A stretch of 64,000 nt of DNA from Sutcliffiella horikoshii (GCF_019931755.1 NZ_CP082918.1:4010001-4074000); one strand, 5' to 3'. Shown: positions 32,535 through 42,741, counted from the stretch's first letter. Notes: generated by a model from the letters alone, not told the origin. Made by a program: numbers and translations.

Positions 32535-32765
32535 TCACCAAATCATCGGCAGTCTTTGTGATAGGAACAGGTAGTCCAGGAAGAAGTTGCTGACGGAGGA
32601 TCCGATGGCGATGGTGATTAGGATCAGCAGCAGTCTGATTTGGACGACTTTGTTTGGTTTCATCCATTTTTCGTATTGGATGGCTTGGAGTGCCCACCAG
32701 GTGATGCTAATGAATAGTAGGTGGGAGATGATGCTGACGAGTGCTTGTACTCCGAAATCGATCAT
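32535..32765 (-). CDS. ywzB: DUF1146 membrane protein (YwzB)
   Basis: A 76-residue protein with two helices (about 4-27 and 44-66) joined by a basic loop (QYEKWMKPNKVVQIR), typical of the DUF1146/YwzB family found downstream of respiratory or ATP synthase genes in Bacillus. No function known. It has its own terminator. Confidence 0.85.
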   Translation of the reverse strand: MIDFGVQALVSIISHLLFISITWWALQAIQYEKWMKPNKVVQIRLLLILITIAIGSSVSNFFLDYLFLSQRLPMIW

Positions 32766-32813
32766 TGTGAAAGCAGCCTCCTCTTTATTTTAAGTAAAAG
32801 TTCTGGGTATACT

Positions 32814-32953
32814 CCGCTGTTGATTTCCGCGCTAGGCTTCGCTTTCCGCGGGACGGTGCTTGAGCCTCCTCGGCAAGCCTGCGGGGTCTCAACCAACCGT
32901 TATTCCCCCGCTGGAGTCTCAGCCTTTCGCTCCAATCACCAGCTCGATACACC
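32814..32953. repeat. structured Bacillaceae dispersed repeat
   Basis: A GC-rich 140-bp block with the hallmarks of a dispersed intergenic element I know from many Bacillus genomes: GCTTCGCTTTCCGCGGG, GAGCCTCCTCGGC, GCCTGCGGGGTCTCA and CCCGCTGGAGTCTC. Several short inverted arms (for example TTGAG 32860-32864 with CTCAA 32888-32892) allow extensive folding. Only one copy is in this window. Confidence 0.65.
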
Positions 32954-32988
32954 TTGCTTCATTAGTTTCTTCCTATAGTAATCCACAA

Positions 32989-33018
32989 AAAAGAAGGAGC
33001 TCTATCACTCCTTCTTTT
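32989..33018 (-). terminator. nuo operon terminator
   Basis: Perfect arms AAAAGAAGGAG (32989-32999) and CTCCTTCTTTT (33008-33018), with TTTTTT on the minus-strand side, 37 bp past the nuoN stop. Confidence 0.9.
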
Positions 33019-33054
33019 CTATTAAATCATATACCCCTTAATGGTGACAATGTG

Positions 33055-34584
33055 TTAGTTGTCTGTTTCGAAGATATCTCTTAAAATATCGAAATTGCTT
33101 CCGAACATGTCTAGGGCAAGGCCTGGTAAGATTCCTAACAACAGTGTTCCTAGTGCGCAAACAAAAACGGTGATCCAGATTCCAACGGGAACGTGGATTT
33201 TTTCTTGGCTTGCGGCTGGGCGGAAGAACATTTGTGTCATGATACCGAAATAGTAAAAGTATGAGACGACGGTGGTCAAGATCAAGACCGATGCCAGCAC
33301 GTAGGCGTTGGTTGGTTCGGAAATGGCCCCGACGAAAATTGATAATTTTCCGATGAATCCGGCTGTTCCCGGGATACCTGCCAAAGAAAGCAAGAACACT
33401 GACATTAACACTGCAAGCAGCGGTGAACGCTGGTAGAGGCCGGCGAATCGGCTCAGATCCTCGGAATCATCTTGTGCGGTGACGACTTGCAATACTGCAA
33501 GTGCTCCAATGTTCATGAACAGGTATGCGACCAGGTAGAACCACATTGCTTCAAAAATGAAGATGAAGTTTACGGTTGCCAGTGGTACCAACAAATAGCC
33601 GGCGTGTGCGACTCCAGAGTAGGCGAACATTCGCTTGACGTTGCGCTGCCTAAGAGCAACGAAGTTACCGATGATCATGGAGGCCACGGCCAAGACTGCG
33701 ATGAATTCCCCCATGGAGAACAGCATAGATGAGCCTTCTGCTGATCGGGTTGGGAAGAACAGTGTCACGAAAAGACGCAGGACGATAATGAAGCCTGCTG
33801 TTTTGGATACGACTGCAAGGAATGCCGTTACTGGTGTTGGTGCGCCTTGGTAGACGTCCGGTGCCCACATGTGGAATGGTGCGGTCGCGAGCTTGAAGGA
33901 TAAGCCAACGAACATCATCATGAAGGCGATGACCAGCAGGTATTGCATGTCGCGTGCGTTGATCTGGGACAGTGTGATCCACATTTCCTGCAGGTTGGTT
34001 GTGCCTGTCAGGCCGTACACGTAACTCATCCCAAACAGGGTGATGGCGGTGGCGATTCCGCCGTTGATAACGTATTTCATGGCCGCTTCGTTGGATTGCA
34101 GGTTCTTTTTGCGCAGGCCTGCTAGTACATAGGAAGCCAGGGATAATAACTCAAGGCCCACAAACAACGTGATCAGGTCGCCGCTTGAGGACATGATCAT
34201 GGCCCCTAGGACACCTAGCAGCAAGAGGTAGAAGAACTCTCCCCTGTACTCTTTCAGGCCTTCTTTCGGCTCGTAGCTGATGGCCATAAGCATCACAAAG
34301 GCTGCTCCGACTAAAATCAACGTTTTGAAGGCCATCGCGAAGCTGTCGAGTCGGTATGTTTCGTAAAGGATGGTGGTGACTTGCATTGGATCTTTGTCGT
34401 ACATGCCCACTAAGAATCCGAGGGCAACCAGGATGCTGGCGAATCCGAGCCATCCGAGCAGTCTCCGGTCTATTTTTTTCGGTAAAAATAAGTCCAGTAG
34501 TGAGAGAAGGGTTGCTACACCAAGGATGATGAATTCCGGTGCCATGACACTCCAATCAAAGCTGAGTAAGGTTTCTAAATCCAT
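33055..34584 (-). CDS. nuoN: complex I subunit N
   Basis: A 509-residue antiporter-like membrane subunit of NADH:quinone oxidoreductase type complex I, with about 14 helices and one proton path. Family motifs are FVGLELLSLASYVLAGLRKK (the conserved Glu of TM5) and FKLATAPFHMWAPDVYQGAP near residue 225. It is the last gene of the nuo operon; the start follows nuoM's stop by 7 bases. A strong terminator follows. Confidence 0.95.
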   Translation of the reverse strand: MDLETLLSFDWSVMAPEFIILGVATLLSLLDLFLPKKIDRRLLGWLGFASILVALGFLVGMYDKDPMQVTTILYETYRLDSFAMAFKTLILVGAAFVMLMAISYEPKEGLKEYRGEFFYLLLLGVLGAMIMSSSGDLITLFVGLELLSLASYVLAGLRKKNLQSNEAAMKYVINGGIATAITLFGMSYVYGLTGTTNLQEMWITLSQINARDMQYLLVIAFMMMFVGLSFKLATAPFHMWAPDVYQGAPTPVTAFLAVVSKTAGFIIVLRLFVTLFFPTRSAEGSSMLFSMGEFIAVLAVASMIIGNFVALRQRNVKRMFAYSGVAHAGYLLVPLATVNFIFIFEAMWFYLVAYLFMNIGALAVLQVVTAQDDSEDLSRFAGLYQRSPLLAVLMSVFLLSLAGIPGTAGFIGKLSIFVGAISEPTNAYVLASVLILTTVVSYFYYFGIMTQMFFRPAASQEKIHVPVGIWITVFVCALGTLLLGILPGLALDMFGSNFDILRDIFETDN

Positions 34585-34591
34585 CTCCAGT

Positions 34592-36130
34592 TCACCCCCC
34601 TATCCCTAAAATAATGGCGTTGATGGTGTCTTGCAGCGGTTGTGCGAGAATGCTAGGGTATACTCCGATCAGGATGATGAAGAATAGCATGGCAAATACG
34701 GGAATGTATTCAACTCCGCGCAGGTCCACCACTTTCTCGCCATAGCCTGCCGCTTTCGTGCCGAATGTCATTCCGAGCACTGCACGCAACAAGTATGCCG
34801 CTGTTAAAATAATCCCGAGTGTTCCGACTGCCGCAACAACCGGCATTTCATTGAAAAGTCCCATGAAGGCAAGGAATTCGCTGACAAATCCGGACATGCC
34901 AGGCAGACCGAGTGAGGCCATGGCTCCCACAAGGAAGAATCCGGCTGTGAGCGGCATCGCTTTTGCGAGTCCACCAAGCTTTCCGATGTCTGTCGTTCCT
35001 GTGCGTTCGTACATTACTCCTATTAAAAAGAACAAGAGTGCCGCGATGAATCCGTGGGAGACAACTTGGAAGATGGCGCCTTGGATTCCCGCTTCATTTA
35101 GGGCCGCAAGCCCGATCAGGACAATCCCCATATGCGAAATACTGGAGTATGCCAGCACCATTTTGAAATCTGTTTGGATGAGTGCAAGGAATGCACCGTA
35201 AAGGAGATTCACGACTCCTAAGATTGCTAGAATGAAAGCGAGCTGGTCGAATTGTTCCGGGAAAATTCCCACTCCGAAACGGATAAGTCCGAATGCCCCT
35301 ATTTTCAAAAGAACGCCGGCATGCAGCATGACGATTGATGGCGGAGCCTGGACGTGGACTTTTAGCATCCAGCTGTGAAGCGGCACGATTGGCAGCTTGA
35401 TACCGAATGCGACAAGCAATGCAATCAGCAGTCCCATGCGCAGGTCGTCTGAAACTTCGCCAAGGAACATGGCGTCACTGTTACCGGTGAACATGGCAGT
35501 GATTTCGGCGATGTTCATCGTTCCTGTTTTTGTGAAAAGGACAACGAACACGATTAATAGAATGGCAGAACCGAGACCGTTGTAGATAAGGAAGCGGTAT
35601 GCTGCACTTTCTTTTTCAAAATAGCCCCATTTTCCGATGAGGAAGAACATCGGGATCAAGGTGAGTTCAAAGAAAAAGAAGAATAAGAGCAGGTTCTCCG
35701 CTGCAAAGACGCCGAGCATTCCGATCTGTAAAAGAAGAAAGAGAATGAAGTAGCCTTTCCATTCTTTTTTTACATGGATGCTTGCGATGGCTGCAAGGGT
35801 GGAAAGCACTGCCGTCAGTAAAATCATGACGAGCGAGAAGCCGTTGACCCCAAGCTCGAAAGAAATCGGCTGGTATACTTGAGAGCCGTAGATTTCACCA
35901 GTCAGATCTTTGTTTCCGAATGTAATCCATTCGTGCTTGATCGCAAATTGCTCAAGACCCGCTCCCGCCTTGTATTGCCAGAACGCGATGAGCGCAAGCA
36001 CCAAGGACGGCAGGGTTGCAAGGAATCCAACGATTTTGATGGCTTCCACGTTTGTTTTTGGTGTGAAAAGAAGTACTAAAATACCTAAAAGAGGGGCGAA
36101 GATCAACGCTGTCAGAAATATGCTGTTCAT
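34592..36130 (-). CDS. nuoM: complex I subunit M
   Basis: A 512-residue antiporter-like proton-pumping membrane subunit. Key features are FFFFELTLIPMFFLIGKWG with the pump Glu, and GIKLPIVPLHSWMLKVHVQ followed by APPSIVMLHAGVLLKIGAFG. Its start overlaps the end of nuoL by 4 bp, so the two are coupled. Confidence 0.95.
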   Translation of the reverse strand: MNSIFLTALIFAPLLGILVLLFTPKTNVEAIKIVGFLATLPSLVLALIAFWQYKAGAGLEQFAIKHEWITFGNKDLTGEIYGSQVYQPISFELGVNGFSLVMILLTAVLSTLAAIASIHVKKEWKGYFILFLLLQIGMLGVFAAENLLLFFFFFELTLIPMFFLIGKWGYFEKESAAYRFLIYNGLGSAILLIVFVVLFTKTGTMNIAEITAMFTGNSDAMFLGEVSDDLRMGLLIALLVAFGIKLPIVPLHSWMLKVHVQAPPSIVMLHAGVLLKIGAFGLIRFGVGIFPEQFDQLAFILAILGVVNLLYGAFLALIQTDFKMVLAYSSISHMGIVLIGLAALNEAGIQGAIFQVVSHGFIAALLFFLIGVMYERTGTTDIGKLGGLAKAMPLTAGFFLVGAMASLGLPGMSGFVSEFLAFMGLFNEMPVVAAVGTLGIILTAAYLLRAVLGMTFGTKAAGYGEKVVDLRGVEYIPVFAMLFFIILIGVYPSILAQPLQDTINAIILGIGG

Positions 36131-37995
36131 CCGATGTACCCCCCTGTGAAGACGAAAATAATGATGAGAATGGCGAGTCCGACAAACGCGACTGCTCCGT
36201 ATGTTTGGGTTTGGCCGTTCTGCACTTTGGCTCCGAGTCTACCGATTTGTTGGGATGCCGCGGCAATCCCCTTCATCGAACCCTGGACAAGGAACTCGTC
36301 GATGTATTTCAGGAACAGGCTGATCACGCGCGTTCCATAGACAAATGTCATATTGTAAATTTCATCGACAAAGTATTTGTTGCGTAAAATTCCGTACAGA
36401 TGCGGTGCGCCTTGGCTGAATGTTTCGCGCGCGATCGAGCGGCGGAAATAAATCAGGTAGGCGAAACCGATGCCGGCAAATGAAACAAGGATGGCAGCCG
36501 CCATGATCCATTTTGGCCCCTCGATATGGGACGGCCCGTATAGGGTGGTCCCTTCTGTCAGCCAGTCTCCGAGAAAATGGCCAAACCAAGGGGTGTTCAT
36601 ATAACCTGCCACGACTGCAAGGACGCCAAGCACGATCATTGGAATGGTCATGACAGATGGTGACTCGTGCGCATGACTTTGGTCTCCACGTGCATCACCT
36701 GTGAATACCAGGAAGAACAGGCGGAACATATAGAATGCCGTGAAGAAAGCAGCGATTAGTGCCAGTAAAAATAAGAATGGATTCCCATTCACCCAAGCAG
36801 CAAGGAGAATTTCCTCTTTACTGAAGAACCCGGAGAACAACGGAACACCTGTAATGGCAAGAGTTCCGATTAGAAATAAGATTCCGGTGGTGCGCATTTT
36901 TTTCCAAAGGCCGCCCATTTCATCGATGTTTTGCGTGTGGACCGCATGGATGACGCTACCTGCTGCAAGGAAGAGCAAGGCTTTAAAGAATGCGTGTGTG
37001 GTGAGGTGGAAGACCCCTGCCACATAGCCTGCAGAACCGAGAGCAAGCATCATGAAGCCGAGCTGACTGACGGTGGAGTAGGCTAGCACTCTCTTAATAT
37101 CTTTTTGTACAAGACCGATGGAGGCCGCGAAAATGGCGGTGAATGCACCGACGATTGCGACCGTCATAAGCGCCGTTTCGCTGGCATTGAACAGCGGAAA
37201 CAGGCTCGCGACCAAGTAGACCCCTGCTGCAACCATTGTTGCGGCATGGATTAGCGCGGAAACCGGTGTTGGACCTTCCATCGCGTCAGGTAACCAGGAG
37301 TGTAGCGGGAATTGACCTGATTTCCCCATTGCCCCGATAAAAATAAGGATGGCAATGAGGGTCAGCATGCCTGCGGAGATTGCGCCTGCATTGACTGCTT
37401 CAAAAATCACATCGTATTCAAAGCTGCCAACCTGCCAGAATAATAGGATGATCCCGATGAATAACCCGACATCCCCGATACGCGTCATGATGAACGCTTT
37501 TTTGGCAGCGGCTTTTGCTTCATTTTTATAAAAATAGAACCCAATGAGCAAGAATGACCCTACTCCGACCAGCTCCCAGAAAATGTAGAGCTGAAGCAGG
37601 TTTGGTGACATGACAAGTGCCAGCATGGCAAAGGTAAACAGGCCCAGATAGGCGTAGAACACGTGGAAACGGTCGTCCCCGTGCATGTATCCTTTGGAAT
37701 AAATATGTACAAGTAAGCTGACAAGTGATACTACGACAAGCATCAAGGCGTTTAATTGATTGACTTCATATCCCGCCGTCAGTACGACGTCTCCTATTTG
37801 GAGCCAGTCGAATGTGGCTTTGAAGGTTGGTGCTGAAAACCGCTCCCATAGTGCTGTGAGGGAAAAGATGAGTGATAGTCCAATGAGTGCGATTCCGAGG
37901 AATGCACTCGATTCTTTCAATCTTTTGCCGACAAGCATTAACAGGATAAAGGAGATCAGCGGAAAAAGCGGGATGATCCAGGCATTTTCCATCAT
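36127..37995 (-). CDS. nuoL: complex I subunit L
   Basis: A 622-residue distal antiporter-like subunit that carries the long lateral helix of the membrane arm. Visible motifs are YIFWELVGVGSFLLIGFYF with the conserved Glu, and GKSGQFPLHSWLPDAMEGPT followed by PVSALIHAATMVAAGVYL. The last about 100 residues form the lateral helix and final anchor. Part of the nuo operon between nuoK and nuoM. Confidence 0.95.
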   Translation of the reverse strand: MMENAWIIPLFPLISFILLMLVGKRLKESSAFLGIALIGLSLIFSLTALWERFSAPTFKATFDWLQIGDVVLTAGYEVNQLNALMLVVVSLVSLLVHIYSKGYMHGDDRFHVFYAYLGLFTFAMLALVMSPNLLQLYIFWELVGVGSFLLIGFYFYKNEAKAAAKKAFIMTRIGDVGLFIGIILLFWQVGSFEYDVIFEAVNAGAISAGMLTLIAILIFIGAMGKSGQFPLHSWLPDAMEGPTPVSALIHAATMVAAGVYLVASLFPLFNASETALMTVAIVGAFTAIFAASIGLVQKDIKRVLAYSTVSQLGFMMLALGSAGYVAGVFHLTTHAFFKALLFLAAGSVIHAVHTQNIDEMGGLWKKMRTTGILFLIGTLAITGVPLFSGFFSKEEILLAAWVNGNPFLFLLALIAAFFTAFYMFRLFFLVFTGDARGDQSHAHESPSVMTIPMIVLGVLAVVAGYMNTPWFGHFLGDWLTEGTTLYGPSHIEGPKWIMAAAILVSFAGIGFAYLIYFRRSIARETFSQGAPHLYGILRNKYFVDEIYNMTFVYGTRVISLFLKYIDEFLVQGSMKGIAAASQQIGRLGAKVQNGQTQTYGAVAFVGLAILIIIFVFTGGYIG

Positions 37996-38015
37996 CGTAT
38001 CAAGTCCCCTTTTTT

Positions 38016-38330
38016 TTAGTTCTTCAGTGTATTCATTTCGTCGATGTTAACGGTGCGGCGGTTGCGGTAGAGGGCTATGAGGATAGCCAGGCCTACTGCG
38101 GCTTCTGCTGCTGCGACGGTAATGGTGAACAGGGAGAATACTTGCCCTGTGATGGATGGTGCGATGCCGAATTTACTGAACGCGACAAGGTTGATGTTGA
38201 CTGCGTTCAGCATGAGCTCGATACAGATCAGGACGATGACGGTGTTGCGTTTTGTCAGGGCCCCGTAAAGTCCGATACAGAATAAAATAAGTGCAAGTAC
38301 CAGGTAGGCTGATAATGGAACTCCGCTCAT
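38016..38330 (-). CDS. nuoK: complex I subunit K
   Basis: A 104-residue subunit with three helices. The helix-2 segment [19 protein letters not shown] has the essential pump Glu, and a second Glu lies in the [19 protein letters not shown] helix. It overlaps the end of nuoJ by 4 bp. Confidence 0.95.
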   Translation of the reverse strand: MSGVPLSAYLVLALILFCIGLYGALTKRNTVIVLICIELMLNAVNINLVAFSKFGIAPSITGQVFSLFTITVAAAEAAVGLAILIALYRNRRTVNIDEMNTLKN

Positions 38331-38866
38331 TCCTTGGTCGCCTCCTCTTTTACAACGTCCGCGTCTTCGTCATCTCGTCTTGCCAAGATGATTGCCCCGA
38401 CAAGTGCCACGAGCAGAATCACGGAGGTCAATTCAAATGGAATGACGTATTTTGCATAGATGGCTACACCGATCTGTTCGGTGTTGTTCACATGCAGGTC
38501 GGCTGATTCTTGGGATCCAAGGTCAAGGCTGTACAGTCCGAAATACATGACTGCTGCAAAGCCGAGAACGCCGGCGCCGACGAGTATTTTTCGGGCAAGT
38601 CCTGATGTTTCGGATTCGTCATTGTGACGGGTAAGCATGATTCCGAACAGCATGATGATAGTGATGGCCCCGGAATAGATGAGAATTTGGACAGCCGCTA
38701 CGAATTCAGCGGAGAGCATGACATAGATGCCGGCGATGCTGATGAAGGTGAACACTAGGGCTACCACCATGTGGACGACCTTTGTCAGGTTCAGCATGAG
38801 CACTCCACCGGCGATCGCAGCGATTGCTAGGAAAAGAAATGCGATGAATTCACCGGTTATCGTCAT
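38327..38866 (-). CDS. nuoJ: complex I subunit J
   Basis: A 179-residue, five-helix membrane subunit that helps couple quinone chemistry to the pump. [21 protein letters not shown] and [20 protein letters not shown], containing the mobile TM3 region, are family-typical. A charged C-terminal tail follows. It overlaps nuoI and nuoK by a few bases. Confidence 0.94.
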   Translation of the reverse strand: MTITGEFIAFLFLAIAAIAGGVLMLNLTKVVHMVVALVFTFISIAGIYVMLSAEFVAAVQILIYSGAITIIMLFGIMLTRHNDESETSGLARKILVGAGVLGFAAVMYFGLYSLDLGSQESADLHVNNTEQIGVAIYAKYVIPFELTSVILLVALVGAIILARRDDEDADVVKEEATKE

Positions 38867-39282
38867 GCTTTATTCTCCCTTCTGATGTTCGTATCGTTTT
38901 CATCGAGCCATTGCAGGTCTTTGAAAAGTCGATCACGGCTGTATTCGGCAAGCTCAAAGTTGTTGGTCATGATGATGGCCTCTGTCGGGCAGACTTCTGT
39001 ACAGAGGTCGCAGAGAATGCAGATTTCAAAATTGATGTCGTATGTGTCGATGATTTTCCCTTTTTTCGTTGGATCCGGATGTTTTTTCCCGGTAAGCTGG
39101 ATGCAGTCTGTAGGGCAGATGTTGGAGCACTGGTTACAGACGATGCATTTTTCCGGGTAAAATTTTTGGATGCCGCGGAACCGGTCCGGTAGTGGAAGCG
39201 GTTCGTTTGGGTAATCATAGGTTACTTTTTTCTTCGTTAAGTTTTGTAGGGTATATTTTAAACCTTTTGCAAGACCGAGCAT
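38863..39282 (-). CDS. nuoI: complex I subunit I, 2x[4Fe-4S]
   Basis: A 139-residue ferredoxin-like subunit holding clusters N6a and N6b. The two binding motifs are CIVCNQCSNICPTDCIQL and CILCDLCTEVCPTEAI (CxxCxxCxxxCP each). It transfers electrons toward cluster N2 in NuoB. In this 11-subunit enzyme the electron input is not the NADH module, so an unidentified donor must feed these clusters. Confidence 0.95.
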   Translation of the reverse strand: MLGLAKGLKYTLQNLTKKKVTYDYPNEPLPLPDRFRGIQKFYPEKCIVCNQCSNICPTDCIQLTGKKHPDPTKKGKIIDTYDINFEICILCDLCTEVCPTEAIIMTNNFELAEYSRDRLFKDLQWLDENDTNIRRENKA

Positions 39283-39335
39283 TTCGCTTCACCCCTATTC
39301 TTCCGTTACCCCTTTTAGTAATGAAAGTGAGTTTT

Positions 39336-40346
39336 TTATTTAAAGAACAATTCTTTCATGATCGCTGAGAAAAAGATGTTTGCCAGTGCTACCGGGAGCA
39401 GTACCTTCCAGCCGAATTCCATGAGCTGGTCTGCGCGCAGACGCGGGAAGGTGACACGGATCCAGATGAGCACGAATACGACTACGCTGAATTTCAGTGC
39501 GAACCAGACGGCACCCGGGATTAATCCGAGGAACTCGAATGGTGGCAGCCATCCGCCCAGGAACAGGACGGTGGTCAGGGATGCCATCGCAAACAGGTAC
39601 ACATATTCTGCTAGCATGAAGAATGCCCAGCGGAATCCGGAGTACTCAACATGGTACCCTGCGACAAGCTCGGATTCTGCTTCCGGCAAGTCAAATGGTG
39701 TACGGTTCAACTCTGCGACAGATGCAATCATGAAAATTAGGAATCCGACAGGCTGCAAGATGATAAACCAAAATGTTTCGCCTTGAGCTGCAACGATTTC
39801 GTTCAGGTTAAGGCTTCCTGCCAACAGGACAACCCCGATTACAGACATAACAAGTGGCACTTCATAGGAAATCATTTGGGCTGCTGCACGCATGCCTCCA
39901 AGTAAGGAGTACTTGTTGTTTGATGCCCAGCCTGCCGCAACGACGCCGACCGTTGTGATGCCCGAGATGGCGATATAGTAAAGCAAGCCGACCCCGATGT
40001 CCGCAAATTGAAAGCGGTCGGTGAACGGGATGGTGGCAAGCACCATGAACGCCGGTGTGAACGCGATCACTGGTGCGATAATGTATAATGGTCGATCCGC
40101 AAGTTTCGGGATCGTGTCTTCTTTTATAAGAAGCTTTAACACGTCGGCTACTGTTTGGAGCAAGCCCCATGAACCCCCGACCTGATTCGGTCCTATACGT
40201 CCTTGCATGAAACCCATTACTTTACGTTCGGCAAGGATTCCGTATGTTACGAAGCCAAGGACAGCGAGCAGCAATGCCGTGGCCAAACCGAAAAAAATGA
40301 AAAAGTTCGTCCAGGATGGTGAGGAATGCAACAAGCTTTCCATCAT
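39336..40346 (-). CDS. nuoH: complex I subunit H
   Basis: A 336-residue subunit with eight helices that forms much of the quinone chamber and links peripheral and membrane arms. Signatures are AERKVMGFMQGRIGPNQVG near residue 35 and AELNRTPFDLPEAESELVAG followed by YHVEYSGFRWAFFMLAEY near 210. Its start overlaps the nuoD stop by one base. Confidence 0.95.
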   Translation of the reverse strand: MMESLLHSSPSWTNFFIFFGLATALLLAVLGFVTYGILAERKVMGFMQGRIGPNQVGGSWGLLQTVADVLKLLIKEDTIPKLADRPLYIIAPVIAFTPAFMVLATIPFTDRFQFADIGVGLLYYIAISGITTVGVVAAGWASNNKYSLLGGMRAAAQMISYEVPLVMSVIGVVLLAGSLNLNEIVAAQGETFWFIILQPVGFLIFMIASVAELNRTPFDLPEAESELVAGYHVEYSGFRWAFFMLAEYVYLFAMASLTTVLFLGGWLPPFEFLGLIPGAVWFALKFSVVVFVLIWIRVTFPRLRADQLMEFGWKVLLPVALANIFFSAIMKELFFK

Positions 40347-41446
40347 TAGCCATCCACCTCCCCGAGGACAATATCAATTGCCCCTAAAATGGCGATCAGG
40401 TTTGCCATGTTTTCGCCTTCCAAAAGCTTCGGTAAAATCTGCAGGTTGTAAAAGGACGGACGGCGGAATTTGAGTCTGTATGGCTCTTTTTTTCCGTCAC
40501 TGGCAATGTAGCAGCCGATCTCACCGCGCGGGGATTCGATGCGTACATATGCTTCTCCCTTTGGCGCCTTGATGATTTTCGGTACTTTTGCCATGATCGC
40601 GCCTTCTTTCGGGAATTGTTCGACGGCTTGTTCGATGATCTTCAAAGATTCCTCGATTTCCTCCATGCGGCAGTGGTAACGCGCCCATGCGTCTCCGCCT
40701 TCCCGCGTTGGAACGTCAAAATCAAAGCGATTATAAATGGAGTAAGGCTCATCTTTACGAAGATCCCACTTCACTCCGGTACATCTGAGGTTCGCACCAC
40801 TCAGGGAGTACGCAAAGGCATCCTCCTTCGTGTAACGGCCAACCCCCTTCACACGGCTCATGAAAATTTCATTGCCTGTTACAAGGTCATGGTAGCCCTT
40901 CAGCTGCTCCCTCATATATGGAACAAATTCTTCTACTTTTTCAATCCAGCCCTCCGGTGCATCCCATTTCACGCCCCCAACACGCATATAGTTGAAGGTA
41001 AGGCGAGCACCTGACAGCTCATTTAATAGATTGATAATCATTTCGCGCTCACGGAACGCATATAGGAACGGACTGACAGCCCCGATATCAAGTAAATATG
41101 TACCATACCAAACTAGGTGACTGGCAACACGGCCAAGCTCCATCGCAAGCACGCGAAGGTATTCGGCCCGCTCTGGAATTTCAATTCCCATCATCGTTTC
41201 CACCGCATGACAAAGCACGTAGTTGTTGGTCATGGCGGATAAGTAATCCATCCGGTCGGTGTACGGGATGATTTGCGTGTATTGGAGATTCTCCGCGAGC
41301 TTTTCGGTTCCGCGGTGAAGGTATCCAATGACCGGTGTCGCTTCTTTGATGATTTCCCCATCAATTTTTATGACAAGTCGGAACACCCCGTGGGTACTCG
41401 GATGCTGTGGACCGACATTCAGTAGCATTTCCTCTGTACGAATCAT
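40346..41446 (-). CDS. nuoD: complex I subunit D, 49-kDa type
   Basis: A 366-residue peripheral subunit that binds the quinone head group. The N-terminal LNVGPQHPSTHGVFRLV contains the quinone-site His, and the conserved HRGTEK, YTDRMDYLSAM and ESPRGEIGCYIASDG motifs follow. The homologues derive from [NiFe]-hydrogenase large subunits, but the nickel Cys residues are absent here as in all NuoD. Follows nuoC by three bases. Confidence 0.95.
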   Translation of the reverse strand: MIRTEEMLLNVGPQHPSTHGVFRLVIKIDGEIIKEATPVIGYLHRGTEKLAENLQYTQIIPYTDRMDYLSAMTNNYVLCHAVETMMGIEIPERAEYLRVLAMELGRVASHLVWYGTYLLDIGAVSPFLYAFREREMIINLLNELSGARLTFNYMRVGGVKWDAPEGWIEKVEEFVPYMREQLKGYHDLVTGNEIFMSRVKGVGRYTKEDAFAYSLSGANLRCTGVKWDLRKDEPYSIYNRFDFDVPTREGGDAWARYHCRMEEIEESLKIIEQAVEQFPKEGAIMAKVPKIIKAPKGEAYVRIESPRGEIGCYIASDGKKEPYRLKFRRPSFYNLQILPKLLEGENMANLIAILGAIDIVLGEVDG

Positions 41447-41449
41447 CTG

Positions 41450-42739
41450 CTACACCTCCACATCGTACGGCTCATAATCTTTGCGCAGCGGATAACCTAC
41501 CCAATCATCCGGCATCATGATGCGCGTCAAATTCGGGTGTCCTGTAAACTGTATGCCAAGCAGGTCGTATGTTTCACGCTCCGGCCAGTTTGCCCCTTCC
41601 CAAATTGGCTGGATGGACGGGATGACAGGGTTCTCCCGGTCTATTTTCACTTTTAGGGCAACAGACTGCTTGTTTTTATAAGAATATAAGTGATTGTAGA
41701 TTTCCATATGCGTTTCAAAGTCCGTGCCGTGCATTTCAGATAGAAATTCAAACGTCAGCTGCTCATTGTACCGCAGGAATGATGCCACTTTATAATAGTT
41801 CTCCGGTTTCGCGACAAGCGTCGGAACATCTTTGGAAAGCGGGTTGATGTACGCGTCTTCCAAGGTGTTTTCCCCGAGGTTGTCGTTGATCACTTTTACA
41901 TATTTATCGAGGTATTTCTGGTTTGTTGATGGTGGTGATGGTGTATCTGATTCCGCGGCTGCTGTTGAGCCGGATGTTCCTTTGGCTTTTGCGGCGGCTG
42001 CTACTTTCGCTTTGGCTGCTGCGGCGGCCTTTGCTTTTGCTTTCGCGGCTGCGACGGCTTTGGCTTTTTCGTCTTGGAGGTCTGGGGAGGCAGTGTCTGC
42101 TTCGCCCGCGGCCCCTGTTGCTCCTCCGTCACGTTGCTGTTTGGCCAGTGCAGCGGCTTTTGCCTTGGCTGCAGCTGCTGCTTTTGCTTTCGCGGCTGCG
42201 ATGGCTTTTGCTTTGGCGTCCTCGCCGTCTGTTTCGGTTGCTGGTGCTTCGCCTGTGTCGCGTTTTTGTTTTGCGAGTGCGGCGGCCTTTGCTTTCGCTG
42301 CGGCGGCTGCTTTCTTTTTAGCTAGTTCTTTGGCGTCGTCTGTTGGCTCTGTTGATTCGGCTTCGGATCCCACTTGTTCTTTCGCTTTTTGTTTAGCCAG
42401 TGCTGCGGCCTTCGCTTTCGCAGCTGCAGCGGCTTTCTTTTTAGCTAGTTCTTTGGCGTCGTCTGTTGGCTCTGTTGACTCGGCTTCAGATTCCGCTTGT
42501 TCTTTCGCTTTTTGTTTAGCCAGTGCTGCGGCCTTCGCTTTCGCAGCTGCAGCGGCTTTCTTTTTCGCCAGTTCTTTGGCGTCGTCACCAACCGGAGTTT
42601 CAGCGGGTGTTGTCTCTTCTATACTTTCAGAAGCCTTCGCTTCCATCTTCTTTTTAGCTTCTAATTTTGCAAGTGCAGCAGCTTTTGCTTTGGCTGCGGC
42701 CTCTTTCTTCTTTTCTTCCAGGCTTTTCTCCTCGCTCAC
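41450..42739 (-). CDS. nuoC: complex I subunit C with long Ala/Lys-rich N-terminal extension
   Basis: The true 30-kDa subunit occupies only residues 273-429, ending in the signature [18 protein letters not shown] and [12 protein letters not shown]. Before it lies an extension of about 270 residues made almost only of Ala, Lys, Glu and Gln. It includes a 41-residue unit repeated in tandem from residues 52, 93 and 134 (each [18 protein letters not shown] and so on), then shorter AAAKAKA units. The extension is predicted as a long charged helix or coiled coil. Shorter versions occur in other Bacillus NuoC. The role may be assembly or tethering, but is unknown. Confidence 0.92.
   Translation of the reverse strand: MSEEKSLEEKKKEAAAKAKAAALAKLEAKKKMEAKASESIEETTPAETPVGDDAKELAKKKAAAAAKAKAAALAKQKAKEQAESEAESTEPTDDAKELAKKKAAAAAKAKAAALAKQKAKEQVGSEAESTEPTDDAKELAKKKAAAAAKAKAAALAKQKRDTGEAPATETDGEDAKAKAIAAAKAKAAAAAKAKAAALAKQQRDGGATGAAGEADTASPDLQDEKAKAVAAAKAKAKAAAAAKAKVAAAAKAKGTSGSTAAAESDTPSPPSTNQKYLDKYVKVINDNLGENTLEDAYINPLSKDVPTLVAKPENYYKVASFLRYNEQLTFEFLSEMHGTDFETHMEIYNHLYSYKNKQSVALKVKIDRENPVIPSIQPIWEGANWPERETYDLLGIQFTGHPNLTRIMMPDDWVGYPLRKDYEPYDVEV
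42204..42586. repeat. 123-bp tandem repeat inside nuoC
   Basis: Three near-identical 123-bp direct repeats begin on the minus strand at about 42586, 42463 and 42340, matching the 41-residue protein repeat. The middle two are almost identical at base level, indicating recent expansion; the third decays into related Ala/Lys units. Confidence 0.85.
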
Positions 42740-42741
42740 TG

